Positions 24,914 to 34,440 of a stretch of 64,000 bases of DNA are shown in pieces. Origin of the DNA: JADCRZ01 sp037718865 (GTDB lineage Bacteria > Bacteroidota > Bacteroidia > Chitinophagales > Chitinophagaceae); NCBI GenBank assembly GCA_037718865.1, contig JBBJMP010000001.1:186001-250000 (forward strand), given 5' to 3'. The notes beneath the pieces were generated by a model. The model did not search any database, was not told the DNA's origin, and worked only from the letters and a program-made list of their open reading frames with translations. Position 1 is the stretch's first letter. Each line of letters begins with the position of its first letter. The position numbers and the translations under genes were made by a program.

Positions 24914-27298
24914 ATGATTGTGAAACATGTATACATGACTCTGCTTATCCTGTCTCCAACATTGCACGCTTTGTATGCCCAAACAGGAAACATTACAGGG
25001 AAAATAGTCAGTACAGATGGGAAACCGGCTTCTTTTGTAAGTATTTCGCTTAAAGAGATCAGGAAGGGAACTACTTCAGCTGAAGACGGCCGTTTCATGT
25101 TAAAAAATATAAAACACGGAAATTATACCCTGGCCGTATCTCATGCCGGCTTACAATCACAGGAAAAGCAGGTTTGGGTAAGCGCTAATCAAACCTTTGC
25201 ACTAAACTTTGTACTCCGGGAAACCGCTGACCAGTTAGCCGAACTGGTGATAAACGGTAGAAAGAGTGCTAACGCCAGGGCATTATCATCAGGAAAAATA
25301 TCCATAGCACCGATGGATCTGCCCCAGAGCGTAAGCGTCATCGGACAAAGTGTGATCAGGGATCAGCAGGTCATGCGTTTAAGCGATGTCATAAAAAATG
25401 TAAACGGTGTTTACCTGGCAACGACCAGGGGAAGTACACAGGAAAGTTTTTCCGCCCGCGGGTATGGCTTTTCCAGCAGCAATATGTTCAAAAATGGTTC
25501 ACGGGTCAACTCGGGCGCCATGCCTGAAGTTAGTTCATTGGAAAGAGTGGAGATCCTTAAAGGAAGTGCCGCCATTTTGTATGGCAATGTAGCTCCCGGC
25601 GGCATAATCAATATGATAACCAAGCAACCAAAGTTTGAGAGAGGTGGTGAATTAGCTGTGCGTTTGGGAAGTTACAATCTGATTAAACCTTCTATGGATA
25701 TTTATGGGCCCATAAATTCGAAGGTTGCCTATCGGGTTAATGGCAGCTATGAAAACTCGGAGAGTTTCAGGAACGGTGTTAGCTCCGAACGGTTTTACGT
25801 TAACCCTTCGCTGTTATTTAAATTAAGTAAACATGTAGAACTACTTGTGCAGGCTGATTACCTGAAACATAAATTTACTCCTGACTTTGGTATCGGTTCA
25901 CTTGACAATGTAAACATTGCACCTTTGTCCCGTTCAACCTTCCTGGGAGCTTCGTGGTCAAAAGCCAACACCCGGCAAACAACGGCTTCCGCTTTGTTGA
26001 AACACCGGCTGGGCGAAAACTGGCAGATTAATTATTCAGCTTCTTATCAGCAATATAAAAGAGATTATTATTCTACGGAAAGAATTCAGGCCTCAGCAGA
26101 TGGTACCTGGGCACGCCCGCTCGGAAGAACCAATACTGCAGAAGATTATGTGATCGGGCAGGTTGACGTCACCGGGAAATTTAAAACCGGTATATTAGAA
26201 CACACCCTCTTAACCGGCGTTGATGCAGACCGGTATTATACGTCTAACTATACCTTTAATCAACCTGCCATTTATGATACGATAAATATCTTGAACATTA
26301 ACCGCTATAAGCCGCGTACTGATATTCCGGAGGCTTCACGGATCAGGGTGGTAAAAACTCCGGTTGTTCGTATGGGTGCCTATGTGCAGGACCTGGTCAA
26401 CCTTTCCGCAAAATTTAAATTGCTTGCAGGAGTTCGTTGGTCGTACCAGGAATCTGAGCCTGCAAAAATAACTAACCTGGTCACCCATGTCCAAACTAAA
26501 GGCGTTTCTAAAGTGGATAAGGCCTTTTCACCACGTATAGGACTGATCTATAAACCGATTCCAATGACCGCCCTGTTTTCCAGTTATGCCAATTCGTTCT
26601 CAGTAAACAGCGGAACAGACGTATCTGGTAATGCCCTTGCTCCTTCCATTATCGATCAGTTTGAAATAGGGGTGAAAAATGATTTTTTTAAGGGAATGCT
26701 TTCTGCAAATCTAACTTTTTACCGCATCATCAACAACAACCTCGCCCAGACAGCCCGGTTTACTTCCGACGGTATCACGCCTAATAATAATACTAACGTC
26801 AAGGAACTTACCGGGCAGACCACCAGTGATGGTTTTGAGCTAGACCTTACAAGTCGCCCTGTTAACTGCCTCGATATTATGGCCGGTTACAGTTATAATT
26901 ATATGCGCTATTCAAAAACGCCTGACGCAAAGGGCAACTATATAGAAGGTGAAAGGCTGGTTAATACCCCTGCACATACTGCAAATGCCAGTATGTTTTA
27001 TACATTCGGTTCAGGAAAGATAAAAGGGCTGAAGATTGGCGCCGCGGCTTTTTATGTCGGCGACCGTTTCGGCGGATGGAATAACACCATCAGGCAGGTT
27101 CAGCAGTACTCGCGACTGATCGCGGTACCCGGATTTAGCACTATGGATATTTCTGCCGGATACACTTTCCGGAAGGTCAGCGTGTTGGCAAAAGTTTCCA
27201 ACCTCACCAATACCTTTAACTATTACGTACACGAAAATTACAGCATAAACCCAATTGCACCAAGACAGGTCATCGGAACCCTATCGTACCGGTTTTAG
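24914..27298 (+). CDS. TonB-dependent siderophore-type receptor
   Basis: Outer-membrane receptor importing a ferric chelate or similar ligand with TonB energy, 794 residues. An N-terminal signal peptide ends near residue 23, followed by a carboxypeptidase-like repeat domain (about 25-105: NITGKIVSTDGKPASFVSIS). The plug domain (about 130-240) contains LPQSVSVIGQSVIRDQ and ERVEILKGSAAILYG, typical of FecA/FhuA-type receptors, and the barrel ends in an aromatic residue. The PepSY gene 47 bp downstream supports iron uptake. The substrate is unknown. It shares no transcript with porT, which is divergent. Confidence 0.9.
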   Translation: MIVKHVYMTLLILSPTLHALYAQTGNITGKIVSTDGKPASFVSISLKEIRKGTTSAEDGRFMLKNIKHGNYTLAVSHAGLQSQEKQVWVSANQTFALNFVLRETADQLAELVINGRKSANARALSSGKISIAPMDLPQSVSVIGQSVIRDQQVMRLSDVIKNVNGVYLATTRGSTQESFSARGYGFSSSNMFKNGSRVNSGAMPEVSSLERVEILKGSAAILYGNVAPGGIINMITKQPKFERGGELAVRLGSYNLIKPSMDIYGPINSKVAYRVNGSYENSESFRNGVSSERFYVNPSLLFKLSKHVELLVQADYLKHKFTPDFGIGSLDNVNIAPLSRSTFLGASWSKANTRQTTASALLKHRLGENWQINYSASYQQYKRDYYSTERIQASADGTWARPLGRTNTAEDYVIGQVDVTGKFKTGILEHTLLTGVDADRYYTSNYTFNQPAIYDTINILNINRYKPRTDIPEASRIRVVKTPVVRMGAYVQDLVNLSAKFKLLAGVRWSYQESEPAKITNLVTHVQTKGVSKVDKAFSPRIGLIYKPIPMTALFSSYANSFSVNSGTDVSGNALAPSIIDQFEIGVKNDFFKGMLSANLTFYRIINNNLAQTARFTSDGITPNNNTNVKELTGQTTSDGFELDLTSRPVNCLDIMAGYSYNYMRYSKTPDAKGNYIEGERLVNTPAHTANASMFYTFGSGKIKGLKIGAAAFYVGDRFGGWNNTIRQVQQYSRLIAVPGFSTMDISAGYTFRKVSVLAKVSNLTNTFNYYVHENYSINPIAPRQVIGTLSYRF

Positions 27299-27344
27299 CC
27301 GGATTTATTAGGATCAAGGTATTTAAACAATTACCTGACAAGAC

Positions 27345-28571
27345 ATGAAGAAAAAAAACCGGTTGAGAAAGTTTTTTAATGACGTTCATTTATGGCTGGG
27401 AATAGCAAGCGGATTGATTTTGTTTATTGTTTGCCTGACCGGCACGATATATACCTTCAGGACTGAAATTGAACATCTGGCCAATCAGTCGCAGTTCTAC
27501 GTCAAGACAGATTCCCGGTCTGTTATATTGCCTGTTGATACCATCATAACACGCCTGGAAAAGCAACTAACCGGAAAAGTAACATCCATGCAGATACCGG
27601 CAGACTCGATGATGACTTACCAGTTGAGCGTCAGGCCGGGACTGGGGCAAACTGACCACGATAGCGCAAAAGCTACCGAATCACGACCCAAAAACTATTT
27701 TGTAAACCCCTATACCGGAAACCTGGTGCCACAGGAATCAGGCCTTTCTGATTTTTTTGCCAACGTCATGAAAATGCACCGCTGGTTGTTGCTTGACAAT
27801 GCTACAGGCAGATTGATTGTAGGTTCCGCTACGATAATATTTGTTTTTCTGATACTGAGCGGCCTGATTATTTGGCTTCCGGCCCGTTTAAAAAACTGGA
27901 AGAAGGGACTGGCAATAAAATTCAGTTCGAATTGGAAAAGGATAAATCATGATCTGCACAATGCCTTTGGATTTTACGCCTGTGTTCTTTTACTGGTAAT
28001 GGCACTGACCGGCTTGTGCTGGTCGTTCGAATGGTACCGCGACGGACTGGGCAAGCTGCTCGGCGCAAAAGTTTTCAGAGGCCGGGGAGAAAAGCCGATG
28101 CAATCCATGCTTCCGGCAGATACAACAGCCATCATTCCACTAAGCAATCATATTGTCAAAGCAAATATCCTGTTTCCTTACCGTGGTGATTTGCGGGTGA
28201 ACCTGCCTGCTGAAACCCGAAGTTCGGTATCAATAACCAAGAACAAAACCGGTTTTTTTGCTTTTGCCGGACCAGACAAAGTTCAATTTGACCAGTTTAC
28301 CGGAAAAATGTTGAAGAGAGAACGTTTTGCCGATAAGCGCTTTAATGAAAAGATTGCCGACTTGATTAAGCCGCTGCATACCGGTGAGATCTATGGCGCA
28401 TTCTCCAAAATTATATATTTTCTTGTCTCCCTGATGGCTACCACCTTGCCGGTCACAGGAACCTTAATCTGGATCAACAAGTTAAAGAAGAAACGCAAAC
28501 GCAAAACTATAACAGGACTACGTACTATTTCCGTGAGTGACAAAAAACCGTCTGAGGCGGAGATTGCCTGA
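27345..28571 (+). CDS. PepSY-associated membrane protein (iron uptake type)
   Basis: A 408-residue inner-membrane protein with hydrophobic segments at about 17-37, 160-180, 205-225 and 365-385. HLWLGIASGLILFIVCLTG is the typical N-terminal segment, and MKMHRWLLLDNATGRLIVG and HDLHNAFGFYACVLLLVMAL hold conserved histidines. Such proteins are often encoded next to siderophore receptors, and some act as ferric-siderophore reductases. It lies 47 bp after the TonB receptor and is very probably co-transcribed. No heme ligand can be proven from sequence alone. Confidence 0.88.
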   Translation: MKKKNRLRKFFNDVHLWLGIASGLILFIVCLTGTIYTFRTEIEHLANQSQFYVKTDSRSVILPVDTIITRLEKQLTGKVTSMQIPADSMMTYQLSVRPGLGQTDHDSAKATESRPKNYFVNPYTGNLVPQESGLSDFFANVMKMHRWLLLDNATGRLIVGSATIIFVFLILSGLIIWLPARLKNWKKGLAIKFSSNWKRINHDLHNAFGFYACVLLLVMALTGLCWSFEWYRDGLGKLLGAKVFRGRGEKPMQSMLPADTTAIIPLSNHIVKANILFPYRGDLRVNLPAETRSSVSITKNKTGFFAFAGPDKVQFDQFTGKMLKRERFADKRFNEKIADLIKPLHTGEIYGAFSKIIYFLVSLMATTLPVTGTLIWINKLKKKRKRKTITGLRTISVSDKKPSEAEIA

Positions 28572-28599
28572 TCAACCTTAAGCTACTCGTATGCATTTT

Positions 28600-29058
28600 T
28601 CAGGCGCTGACTTCCATAGATTTGATAACCATGCCTGTTTCTACGAAATTCTTCAGGTTCAACCCAATAATCTCTGTCCAGCCAGTAGCAAAACATTCTC
28701 TTGCAAAATCAGGGACGTCAGCAGGAAATGTTTCAAGGCCGTCGTGGGTCAGCAGTAACCTGGTTTGGTCACCTTCGGGGAACAATTCAAAACTTACAAA
28801 AGAGTTACCCTCGTACCCTTCATACCGCCAGCTGTAACTGGGCTTTTCGCCTGGTATCACTTCAGTTATCTTACATAAATGAAGATAAGACTTGTCTTCG
28901 CTTTTCGCTTCAAACTTAAATTCAAAACCAGATTCGGCCTTGAAATCAGCAATATCGAAATACCATAGCTTCATTTGGTCTTTATCAGTAATTGCTTTCC
29001 AAACTTTTTCAACGGGTGCATTAAAAGTCCTTTCAATAGTAAATTGTTCGTTTTTCAT
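28600..29058 (-). CDS. SRPBCC (AHSA1-like) domain protein
   Basis: A 152-residue START-like (AHSA1) protein. The N-terminal FTIERTFNAPVEKVWKAITDKDQMKLWYFD is the hallmark, followed by ITEVIPGEKPSYSWRYEGYEG and LLLTHDGLETFP. Such proteins bind small hydrophobic ligands in the cytoplasm; the ligand is unknown. Its ATG overlaps the stop (ATGA) of the ArsR remnant upstream, the usual coupling for ArsR-SRPBCC pairs, so the gene has lost its dedicated regulator. It ends 28 bp from the convergent PepSY gene. Confidence 0.9.
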   Translation of the reverse strand: MKNEQFTIERTFNAPVEKVWKAITDKDQMKLWYFDIADFKAESGFEFKFEAKSEDKSYLHLCKITEVIPGEKPSYSWRYEGYEGNSFVSFELFPEGDQTRLLLTHDGLETFPADVPDFARECFATGWTEIIGLNLKNFVETGMVIKSMEVSA

Positions 29059-29237
29059 TTTTTTGTTTTTTTTATTGATTTATTTTTATGGGGTGGCTTG
29101 TTTTCTTTCGCTAAAAATTGTTCCAGTGCGTCTAGCTTGGTTGTCCAGAATACCCGAAATGGCTCAATAAAGGCAGATACCTCTTCCAGTGATTTAAAGT
29201 TTGCCTCGCAGTATCTTTTTATCCCCCGGGCCAGCTT
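29055..29237 (-). pseudogene. 5'-truncated ArsR-family regulator remnant
   Basis: In frame from just after the ubiE stop to a TGA overlapping the SRPBCC start, about 55 codons resemble the C-terminus of the ArsR regulators that precede AHSA1 genes: RYCEANFKSLEEV, AFIEPFRVFWTTKLDALEQF and a lysine-rich tail ending KKTKK. The winged-helix DNA-binding half that should lie before RYCEAN is absent; the upstream DNA is intact ubiE. There is no usable start codon. The frame happens to be continuous with ubiE across its TAA. A deletion that fused the ubiE 3' end to the ArsR 3' part explains this best. Confidence 0.75.
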
Positions 29238-29987
29238 TTACAATGCTTTTGTACCACAATAAATGGTACAGATGCCGAGTGTGAGCTTCTTGAGATAGGT
29301 ATTTGTATATCCTGCTTCATTTAAAATGGCAACAAATGCAGTTCCTTCCGGGAAAGCCTTTACCGATTCGTGAAGGTATTGGTAAGCATCGCGGTTGTTT
29401 GAGATCAGGCTTCCGATGCCCGGCGTAACCGTTTTCATATACCAGTTATACAAACCCTTTAACGAAGATTGGGGCCGGGAAAATTCAAGCACAACTAATT
29501 TTCCTCCGGGCCTAAGCACGCGTAACATATCTCTTAGCCCTTTGTGCAGGTTCTCGTAATTACGCACGCCAAATGCTACCGTAACCGCATCGAAGCTGTC
29601 GTCTGGAAACTGGATCGTCTCGCTGTCACCCTTTTGTAAAACGATGCGATCTTCCAAACGGAGCTTAGCGATCTTTTTTCGTCCCAGCTCAAGCATACCT
29701 TCGGAGATATCTATGCCGGTTATTCGATCGGTATGTAAATATTTGCAGGTCAATATGGCTACATCCGCAGTTCCCGTAGCAACATCCAACACTATTTTCG
29801 GCCTTAATTCCCTGAGCTCACGGATAGCCCTTTTGCGCCAGTATACATCCAGCCCACCACTCAGAAACCGGTTGATAAAATCATAACGGAAAGCAACCCT
29901 GTCAAACATCTGGGCAACCTGCTGCTTCTTGTTTAAGCTCGAGTCTTTAAATGGAACTATGGTATCGTGCGGCAATGGATCGTGCAT
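29238..29987 (-). CDS. ubiE: UbiE/MenG, demethylmenaquinone methyltransferase
   Basis: SAM-dependent methyltransferase for the last step of menaquinone synthesis, 249 residues. It begins with MFDRVAFRYDFINRFLSGG (about 27-45), then the SAM motif I VLDVATGTADVAI, then AFGVRNYENLHKGLRDMLRVL and the C-terminal LTLGICTIYCGTK. Bacteroidota respire with menaquinone, so the menaquinone role is assumed. The C-terminus matches the family, so the neighbouring ArsR junction has not damaged it. It is divergent from engB. Confidence 0.93.
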   Translation of the reverse strand: MHDPLPHDTIVPFKDSSLNKKQQVAQMFDRVAFRYDFINRFLSGGLDVYWRKRAIRELRELRPKIVLDVATGTADVAILTCKYLHTDRITGIDISEGMLELGRKKIAKLRLEDRIVLQKGDSETIQFPDDSFDAVTVAFGVRNYENLHKGLRDMLRVLRPGGKLVVLEFSRPQSSLKGLYNWYMKTVTPGIGSLISNNRDAYQYLHESVKAFPEGTAFVAILNEAGYTNTYLKKLTLGICTIYCGTKAL

Positions 29988-30154
29988 GCATCAAAGGTAA
30001 CATTTGGCAGGCAGTTTATATCAGCAGTGCTCATCAACTGCCCTCAAATCGTGATGGCCAATGTCACGCCGGCGACTGCCTTACTTCCTTCTTACTTCCA
30101 CCTCAAACGCTTATTCTTGTATATTTACAAGGCCTCGTAACAGGGGCCACATAA

Positions 30155-30793
30155 ATGATTATCACTTCTGCCACTTATCTTATCAGCAGTCCGGATTTTA
30201 CATCATGTCCACCCCCGGACAGACCCGAGTATGCATTTATAGGCCGTAGCAATGTGGGCAAATCATCCCTGATCAATATATTGTGTAATAATCAGAAGCT
30301 GGCCAAGATTTCGAACTCTCCTGGCAAAACTAAACTGATCAATCACTTCAAAGTGGAAAGTATCCCAAAGAGTGAAGGACCCACAACACAGTGGTATCTG
30401 GCAGATCTGCCAGGCTACGGCTTTGCAAAAGTGTCTATATCGCAACGCAAAAAATGGGAAAAAATGATTGAAGATTACCTGCGTAAAAGGGAAAACCTGG
30501 TGAATGTATTTATCTTAATTGACGGAAGGCATTCACCCCAGAAAATTGACCTTGAATTTGTTAATCAACTGGGTAAATGGCAAATACCATTCTGCCTGGT
30601 ATTTACCAAAGCCGACAAAGAAACCCAACTGGTCATTAGCAGGAATGTAAAAGATTTTCTTACCAGCCTGCGCGCCACCTGGCAATTTCTGCCTCAACAT
30701 TTTATAACCAGCGCTGTGAAGAAACTCGGAAGAGATAAAATGCTGCAATATATTGAGGAACTTAATAAAGAATACAGCCACGATCATCCCTGA
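30155..30793 (+). CDS. engB: EngB/YsxC, ribosome-biogenesis GTPase
   Basis: Small GTPase for large-subunit assembly, 212 residues. G1 is GRSNVGKSS at 30-38; the switch region SNSPGKTKLINHF, G3 DLPGYGF, G4 TKADKE and the C-terminal TSAVKKLG (G5-like) are all present. The ATG at 30155 fits the short N-terminal extension of the family. It is followed 14 bp on by a convergent glycosidase. Confidence 0.95.
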   Translation: MIITSATYLISSPDFTSCPPPDRPEYAFIGRSNVGKSSLINILCNNQKLAKISNSPGKTKLINHFKVESIPKSEGPTTQWYLADLPGYGFAKVSISQRKKWEKMIEDYLRKRENLVNVFILIDGRHSPQKIDLEFVNQLGKWQIPFCLVFTKADKETQLVISRNVKDFLTSLRATWQFLPQHFITSAVKKLGRDKMLQYIEELNKEYSHDHP

Positions 30794-30807
30794 AGGTGTG
30801 TATCAGA

Positions 30808-33252
30808 TCATCTTGGTATTTTTATTACCTGGGTAGCACCTGTAAACGAAAATTGAATATGTAGAATGGCACGAGCAGTATCCCAGAAAGCTTTGGTAGA
30901 TTGCGTCTGAGCTGATCCATTTTCAAGGGAAGTAACTTCTATCCATTGATCATTTATCGCAATATAGGAAGGCCTGGCAGATAAACCGGGTATCATAAGG
31001 TCAATTTTGCGAAGATCGGGCCTGTCTGCAAACATCCCTCCATTAGAAGACATGTGCAACGTACAATATTCGTTGCTATTACCAGCCTCAAAATGCAGTA
31101 ATTCAAATTTGCGCTTGTCAAAAGACGAGTTTGTTTTTCCATCATCATCATACATGGCATAAGATGAAGCTCCGTTGCAGGGATAGTAAGTAACCTCCAA
31201 GGAATCTGATGTAAAGGTTTCTGTGTTCCGCATTCCCGCTTTCGCCGGAATAAAAGCACCCTCCTTCACATATAATGGAATATCGTCAATGCCTACATTC
31301 TCGGTTATCCACTGCCCTCCTTTGATCTTTTCATTAGTAAAAAACCGGTACCAGTATCCCTCCGGCAAGTACAGTTTTCTTTCGGTTGCGTCTTTATGAA
31401 GTACCGGTGCAACAAGAATACTTTCTCCCCACATAAACTGATCTTCTGCCTTAAACAATTCAGGATCTGCTGCATTGTCATAGAACATCGGGCGGGTCAG
31501 TGGTTTCCCTTCTTTTGACTGCTGGTAGGCAAGGGTGTAATTATAAGGCAACAGATCATATCTCAGCTGAATATACCTGCGCACAATAGACTTATAGGGA
31601 TCAGGATAAAAAACGGGCTCACTTTCAACATGTGCACTATGCGCGTCGATATCGCCGAGTGCTGTGCCATGTGGGCGAAAAACAGGTGTAAAACTGGCAA
31701 ATTGTAACCACCTGGTGTATAATTCGGGATCCTTTTCGCCCATAGTAAAACCACCGGCATCCGAATGAATATAAGGAACACCACTCAGGCTCATGCCCAG
31801 CATAACGGGTAACTGTGCACGAAGGCCGCTCCAGTTTCTTCCTACGTCACCACTCCACGGAAATATAGAGTACCGCTGACTGCCTGCAAAACCGGAACGA
31901 TTTAAATTGAACAACCGGACTTCGGGATAATCGGACTGGTACTTTTTGAATAACATTTTGTTCCAGTAATGTCCAAAAAGATTGTGCACTTCATCTGCAC
32001 TGAACAACCTGTCAAAACCGAGGTCCTTCAGGTTATGATGCATCTCCGCCGGATGCGTTTCCGGCTCTCCCAAATCACCCCACCAGCCGGCTATGCCTTT
32101 CTCAACCTGCTTTTTATATTTTGTCCAAAACCAGTTTTGTGCCCTTTTACGAAAAAGATCCAACAAGCCTCCAAATCCAAAATAGAAGTTTGTTAATGTG
32201 AATGGATTACCCTCACTATCCACAGCATGATAGTTTTTTGATTCGCTGTAATTTTTTGTGCCCATCAGCACGTAAGGTTCGGTAATCAAAATTGTTTTAA
32301 TGCCTTCCCCTTTCAAATCACTGATCATCCTGTCCGGATCGGGCCACCTTTCACTATTTACCCAGTCCAGGTTTCCCAATGTGTTCCTGATACTATCGCC
32401 GAACCAGAACAGGTCAAGAATAACAGCATCAAGAGGAAAATTTTCCTCTTTCATCATTGCGGTTATTGCTTTCAATTGTTCCTCGCTACGGTAACCAAAT
32501 CGACTCATCAGGTTTCCAAACACCCATCGCGGCGGCAACGGCTGTCTACCAACAAGCTCTGTATAGTGCCTTAACACTTCACCAGTATTTTTACCGTTAA
32601 TAATGTAAAAGGTCAGCTCGCCACTGGTAAAGCCGGCTTCCAGAACCTTGGGATCTTTTTTGCCAATATCCAGATAACCTTTGGAGCCGTTATCGAAAAA
32701 AATACCATACCCCTTGCTGGATAAGATAAATGGAACTGAAAAATTTAAGTTCTCGGTATTCTCGCCATAACCAAAAGCCGGAACATTATATAAAGCAAAT
32801 CCATAACCCCTGCGGTTTAGAGGCAAAGCCCGTTCTCCACCCCCAAAGACCTGTTCACCCTTCTGTAACCGGAATTTAAATCCTTTATATTCATATTCGG
32901 AAAAATATTCTGCCAGCACGTCTCTTTCCTCCTGGCCAAACTGGTAAGAATATTTCGTTTCCTTCATCAGCACTCTGGCCACATTTCCGAAGTCAATTAA
33001 TTGCTCTTCCTCATTTACAGCAACTAAAATTTCCGAAACTGGCTTTTTTATAACCGCATCAGTAACCTGTTCTCCCCTCGTATAGCCAAGAGGCCGGAAA
33101 GTGGTTTTTATAGTATGATCTCCATATAACTCGAACGACCACTCGCCGTTCTGCATTTTACGGAAAACCTTACTTCCCTTTGTTGAAAAACCTTTGGGAA
33201 CTTTTGTGTTAAGTACAGATCGGAAAGAGGGTAACGGAAAAAGAGATAACAT
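30808..33252 (-). CDS. Glycoside hydrolase family 31 (alpha-glucosidase-like)
   Basis: Family 31 glycosidase of 814 residues: N-terminal beta-sandwich (about 1-230), catalytic (beta/alpha)8 barrel (about 240-640) and C-terminal beta domains. The predicted nucleophile is D393 in GWWGDLGEPE and the acid/base D469 in WSGDVGRNW; HSDAGGF and FRPHG follow as in the family. No clear signal peptide is visible, which suggests cytoplasmic action, though the N-terminus is somewhat hydrophobic. Substrate (alpha-glucosides, xylosides or others) cannot be told. No carbohydrate-uptake genes adjoin it. Confidence 0.92.
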   Translation of the reverse strand: MLSLFPLPSFRSVLNTKVPKGFSTKGSKVFRKMQNGEWSFELYGDHTIKTTFRPLGYTRGEQVTDAVIKKPVSEILVAVNEEEQLIDFGNVARVLMKETKYSYQFGQEERDVLAEYFSEYEYKGFKFRLQKGEQVFGGGERALPLNRRGYGFALYNVPAFGYGENTENLNFSVPFILSSKGYGIFFDNGSKGYLDIGKKDPKVLEAGFTSGELTFYIINGKNTGEVLRHYTELVGRQPLPPRWVFGNLMSRFGYRSEEQLKAITAMMKEENFPLDAVILDLFWFGDSIRNTLGNLDWVNSERWPDPDRMISDLKGEGIKTILITEPYVLMGTKNYSESKNYHAVDSEGNPFTLTNFYFGFGGLLDLFRKRAQNWFWTKYKKQVEKGIAGWWGDLGEPETHPAEMHHNLKDLGFDRLFSADEVHNLFGHYWNKMLFKKYQSDYPEVRLFNLNRSGFAGSQRYSIFPWSGDVGRNWSGLRAQLPVMLGMSLSGVPYIHSDAGGFTMGEKDPELYTRWLQFASFTPVFRPHGTALGDIDAHSAHVESEPVFYPDPYKSIVRRYIQLRYDLLPYNYTLAYQQSKEGKPLTRPMFYDNAADPELFKAEDQFMWGESILVAPVLHKDATERKLYLPEGYWYRFFTNEKIKGGQWITENVGIDDIPLYVKEGAFIPAKAGMRNTETFTSDSLEVTYYPCNGASSYAMYDDDGKTNSSFDKRKFELLHFEAGNSNEYCTLHMSSNGGMFADRPDLRKIDLMIPGLSARPSYIAINDQWIEVTSLENGSAQTQSTKAFWDTARAILHIQFSFTGATQVIKIPR

Positions 33253-33467
33253 ACGGCGAAATTATATATCGTCTAAACCAGCAACGCATTACAGTTTCAA
33301 AAATCACGCCTATTGATGTTTAAACATAAAAAACGGACTTTCATCAGAAATTATTCCATAAACGGGAAAAAAAATTCTCATAGTTATTATTTAAAGGGTT
33401 AGTCTTGTTTGTGTTTTAAATGATCCTTTTCATTGTCGAATTTATCCTGCTATGAGGGGCAAAATTA

Positions 33468-33492
33468 AAGCCCGGTCTGTTGAACCGGGCTT
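33468..33492 (-). terminator. Intrinsic terminator after the LolA-like gene
   Basis: On the minus strand AAGCCCGGT, loop TCAACAG, ACCGGGCTT form a perfect 9-bp stem, followed by TAATTTT. It starts 23 bases after the stop codon of the gene ending at 33516. Confidence 0.85.
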
Positions 33493-33515
33493 ATAACTCG
33501 CTATTGTTCGCTTTA

Positions 33516-34238
33516 TTATCCTGCTTTGAAAATACTTTCTTCCACAGGTTTATTTATTTCCACTTTTTTTGTAGTGCTTTTAATTATTATTCCCTGCGGC
33601 AAATTAATTTCTGCGGAAAAAGGAACCACGTATCCATGTTCCGTCTTCTGATAGTTTGAGTAGTTTACCATGGTTTCAACATCCTGGCCATTCACAGTTG
33701 ACTTGCTAATGCTTCTGATCACATAGTATTTCGCCGGATCGATAAAATAAGTTAGTTCTAGATTGCCCTTTGTGGTCAGTTTTAATTTTATCGCTTTAAC
33801 GCCCTGAATGTCCTCGTTTCCTGCTAATTCTACTTTGTTTCCTTTCTCAGCATAGTTGAATAAAGGCCCCCCTATATAGATCTGATGCTGGCCTGCTTTA
33901 ACCATATCCTCAGTCATTTCGGTTGCTGAAGCCTGACCGGTCATCGGGTTGACAGACCATCCGCCTTGGTCCGTTATAACCTGTATTATTTTCTGGCCAC
34001 TAATGTCCACTTCGTTTTTAAAACCTTTACCGTGCAGAATGACCGTTGTACTTGTAGCTTCATTTCCCATTACCTCAATAGAACTTTCCAGGTGAAGGGA
34101 ATTGATCTGGCTGATTTTTTCTTTTCCACCAATGGCTTCTATATGTTTGGCTATAATTTCATCAGCAGATTGTGCTTTTACTGTAGTTACACTGATAAAT
34201 AGGGTAGCGGCTACCCATGCAAATTGTAGTAGTTTCAT
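33516..34238 (-). CDS. Exported LolA-like/outer-membrane lipoprotein-sorting-like protein
   Basis: A 240-residue exported protein with an N-terminal signal peptide (MKLLQFAWVAATLFISVTT, cleavage near KAQ at residue 22). The rest is a beta-rich half-barrel like the LolA/LppX fold: IIAKHIEAIGGKEKISQIN, then strands with EVMGNEATSTTVILHGKGFK and LELTYFIDPAKYYVIRSIS. The mature region may carry a lipid or lipoprotein through the periplasm. A terminator follows. Fold assignment is by pattern, not by motif. Confidence 0.75.
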   Translation of the reverse strand: MKLLQFAWVAATLFISVTTVKAQSADEIIAKHIEAIGGKEKISQINSLHLESSIEVMGNEATSTTVILHGKGFKNEVDISGQKIIQVITDQGGWSVNPMTGQASATEMTEDMVKAGQHQIYIGGPLFNYAEKGNKVELAGNEDIQGVKAIKLKLTTKGNLELTYFIDPAKYYVIRSISKSTVNGQDVETMVNYSNYQKTEHGYVVPFSAEINLPQGIIIKSTTKKVEINKPVEESIFKAG

Positions 34239-34440
34239 TTATGTATCTGGTTTAATAATGATGATTTAATTAAATTTCAAACGGATATATTTTGCAACGA
34301 AAAATGTACCAGAATAGAGACATGTTAACTATTTAACATATCGCCCGGCATAATATAAAAGGGCTGATCTCGCTGTAACACAGACACACGTTAAGAAAAG
34401 AATACTACATTTAAACACTGAAAATTGCAAAAATTAAATC

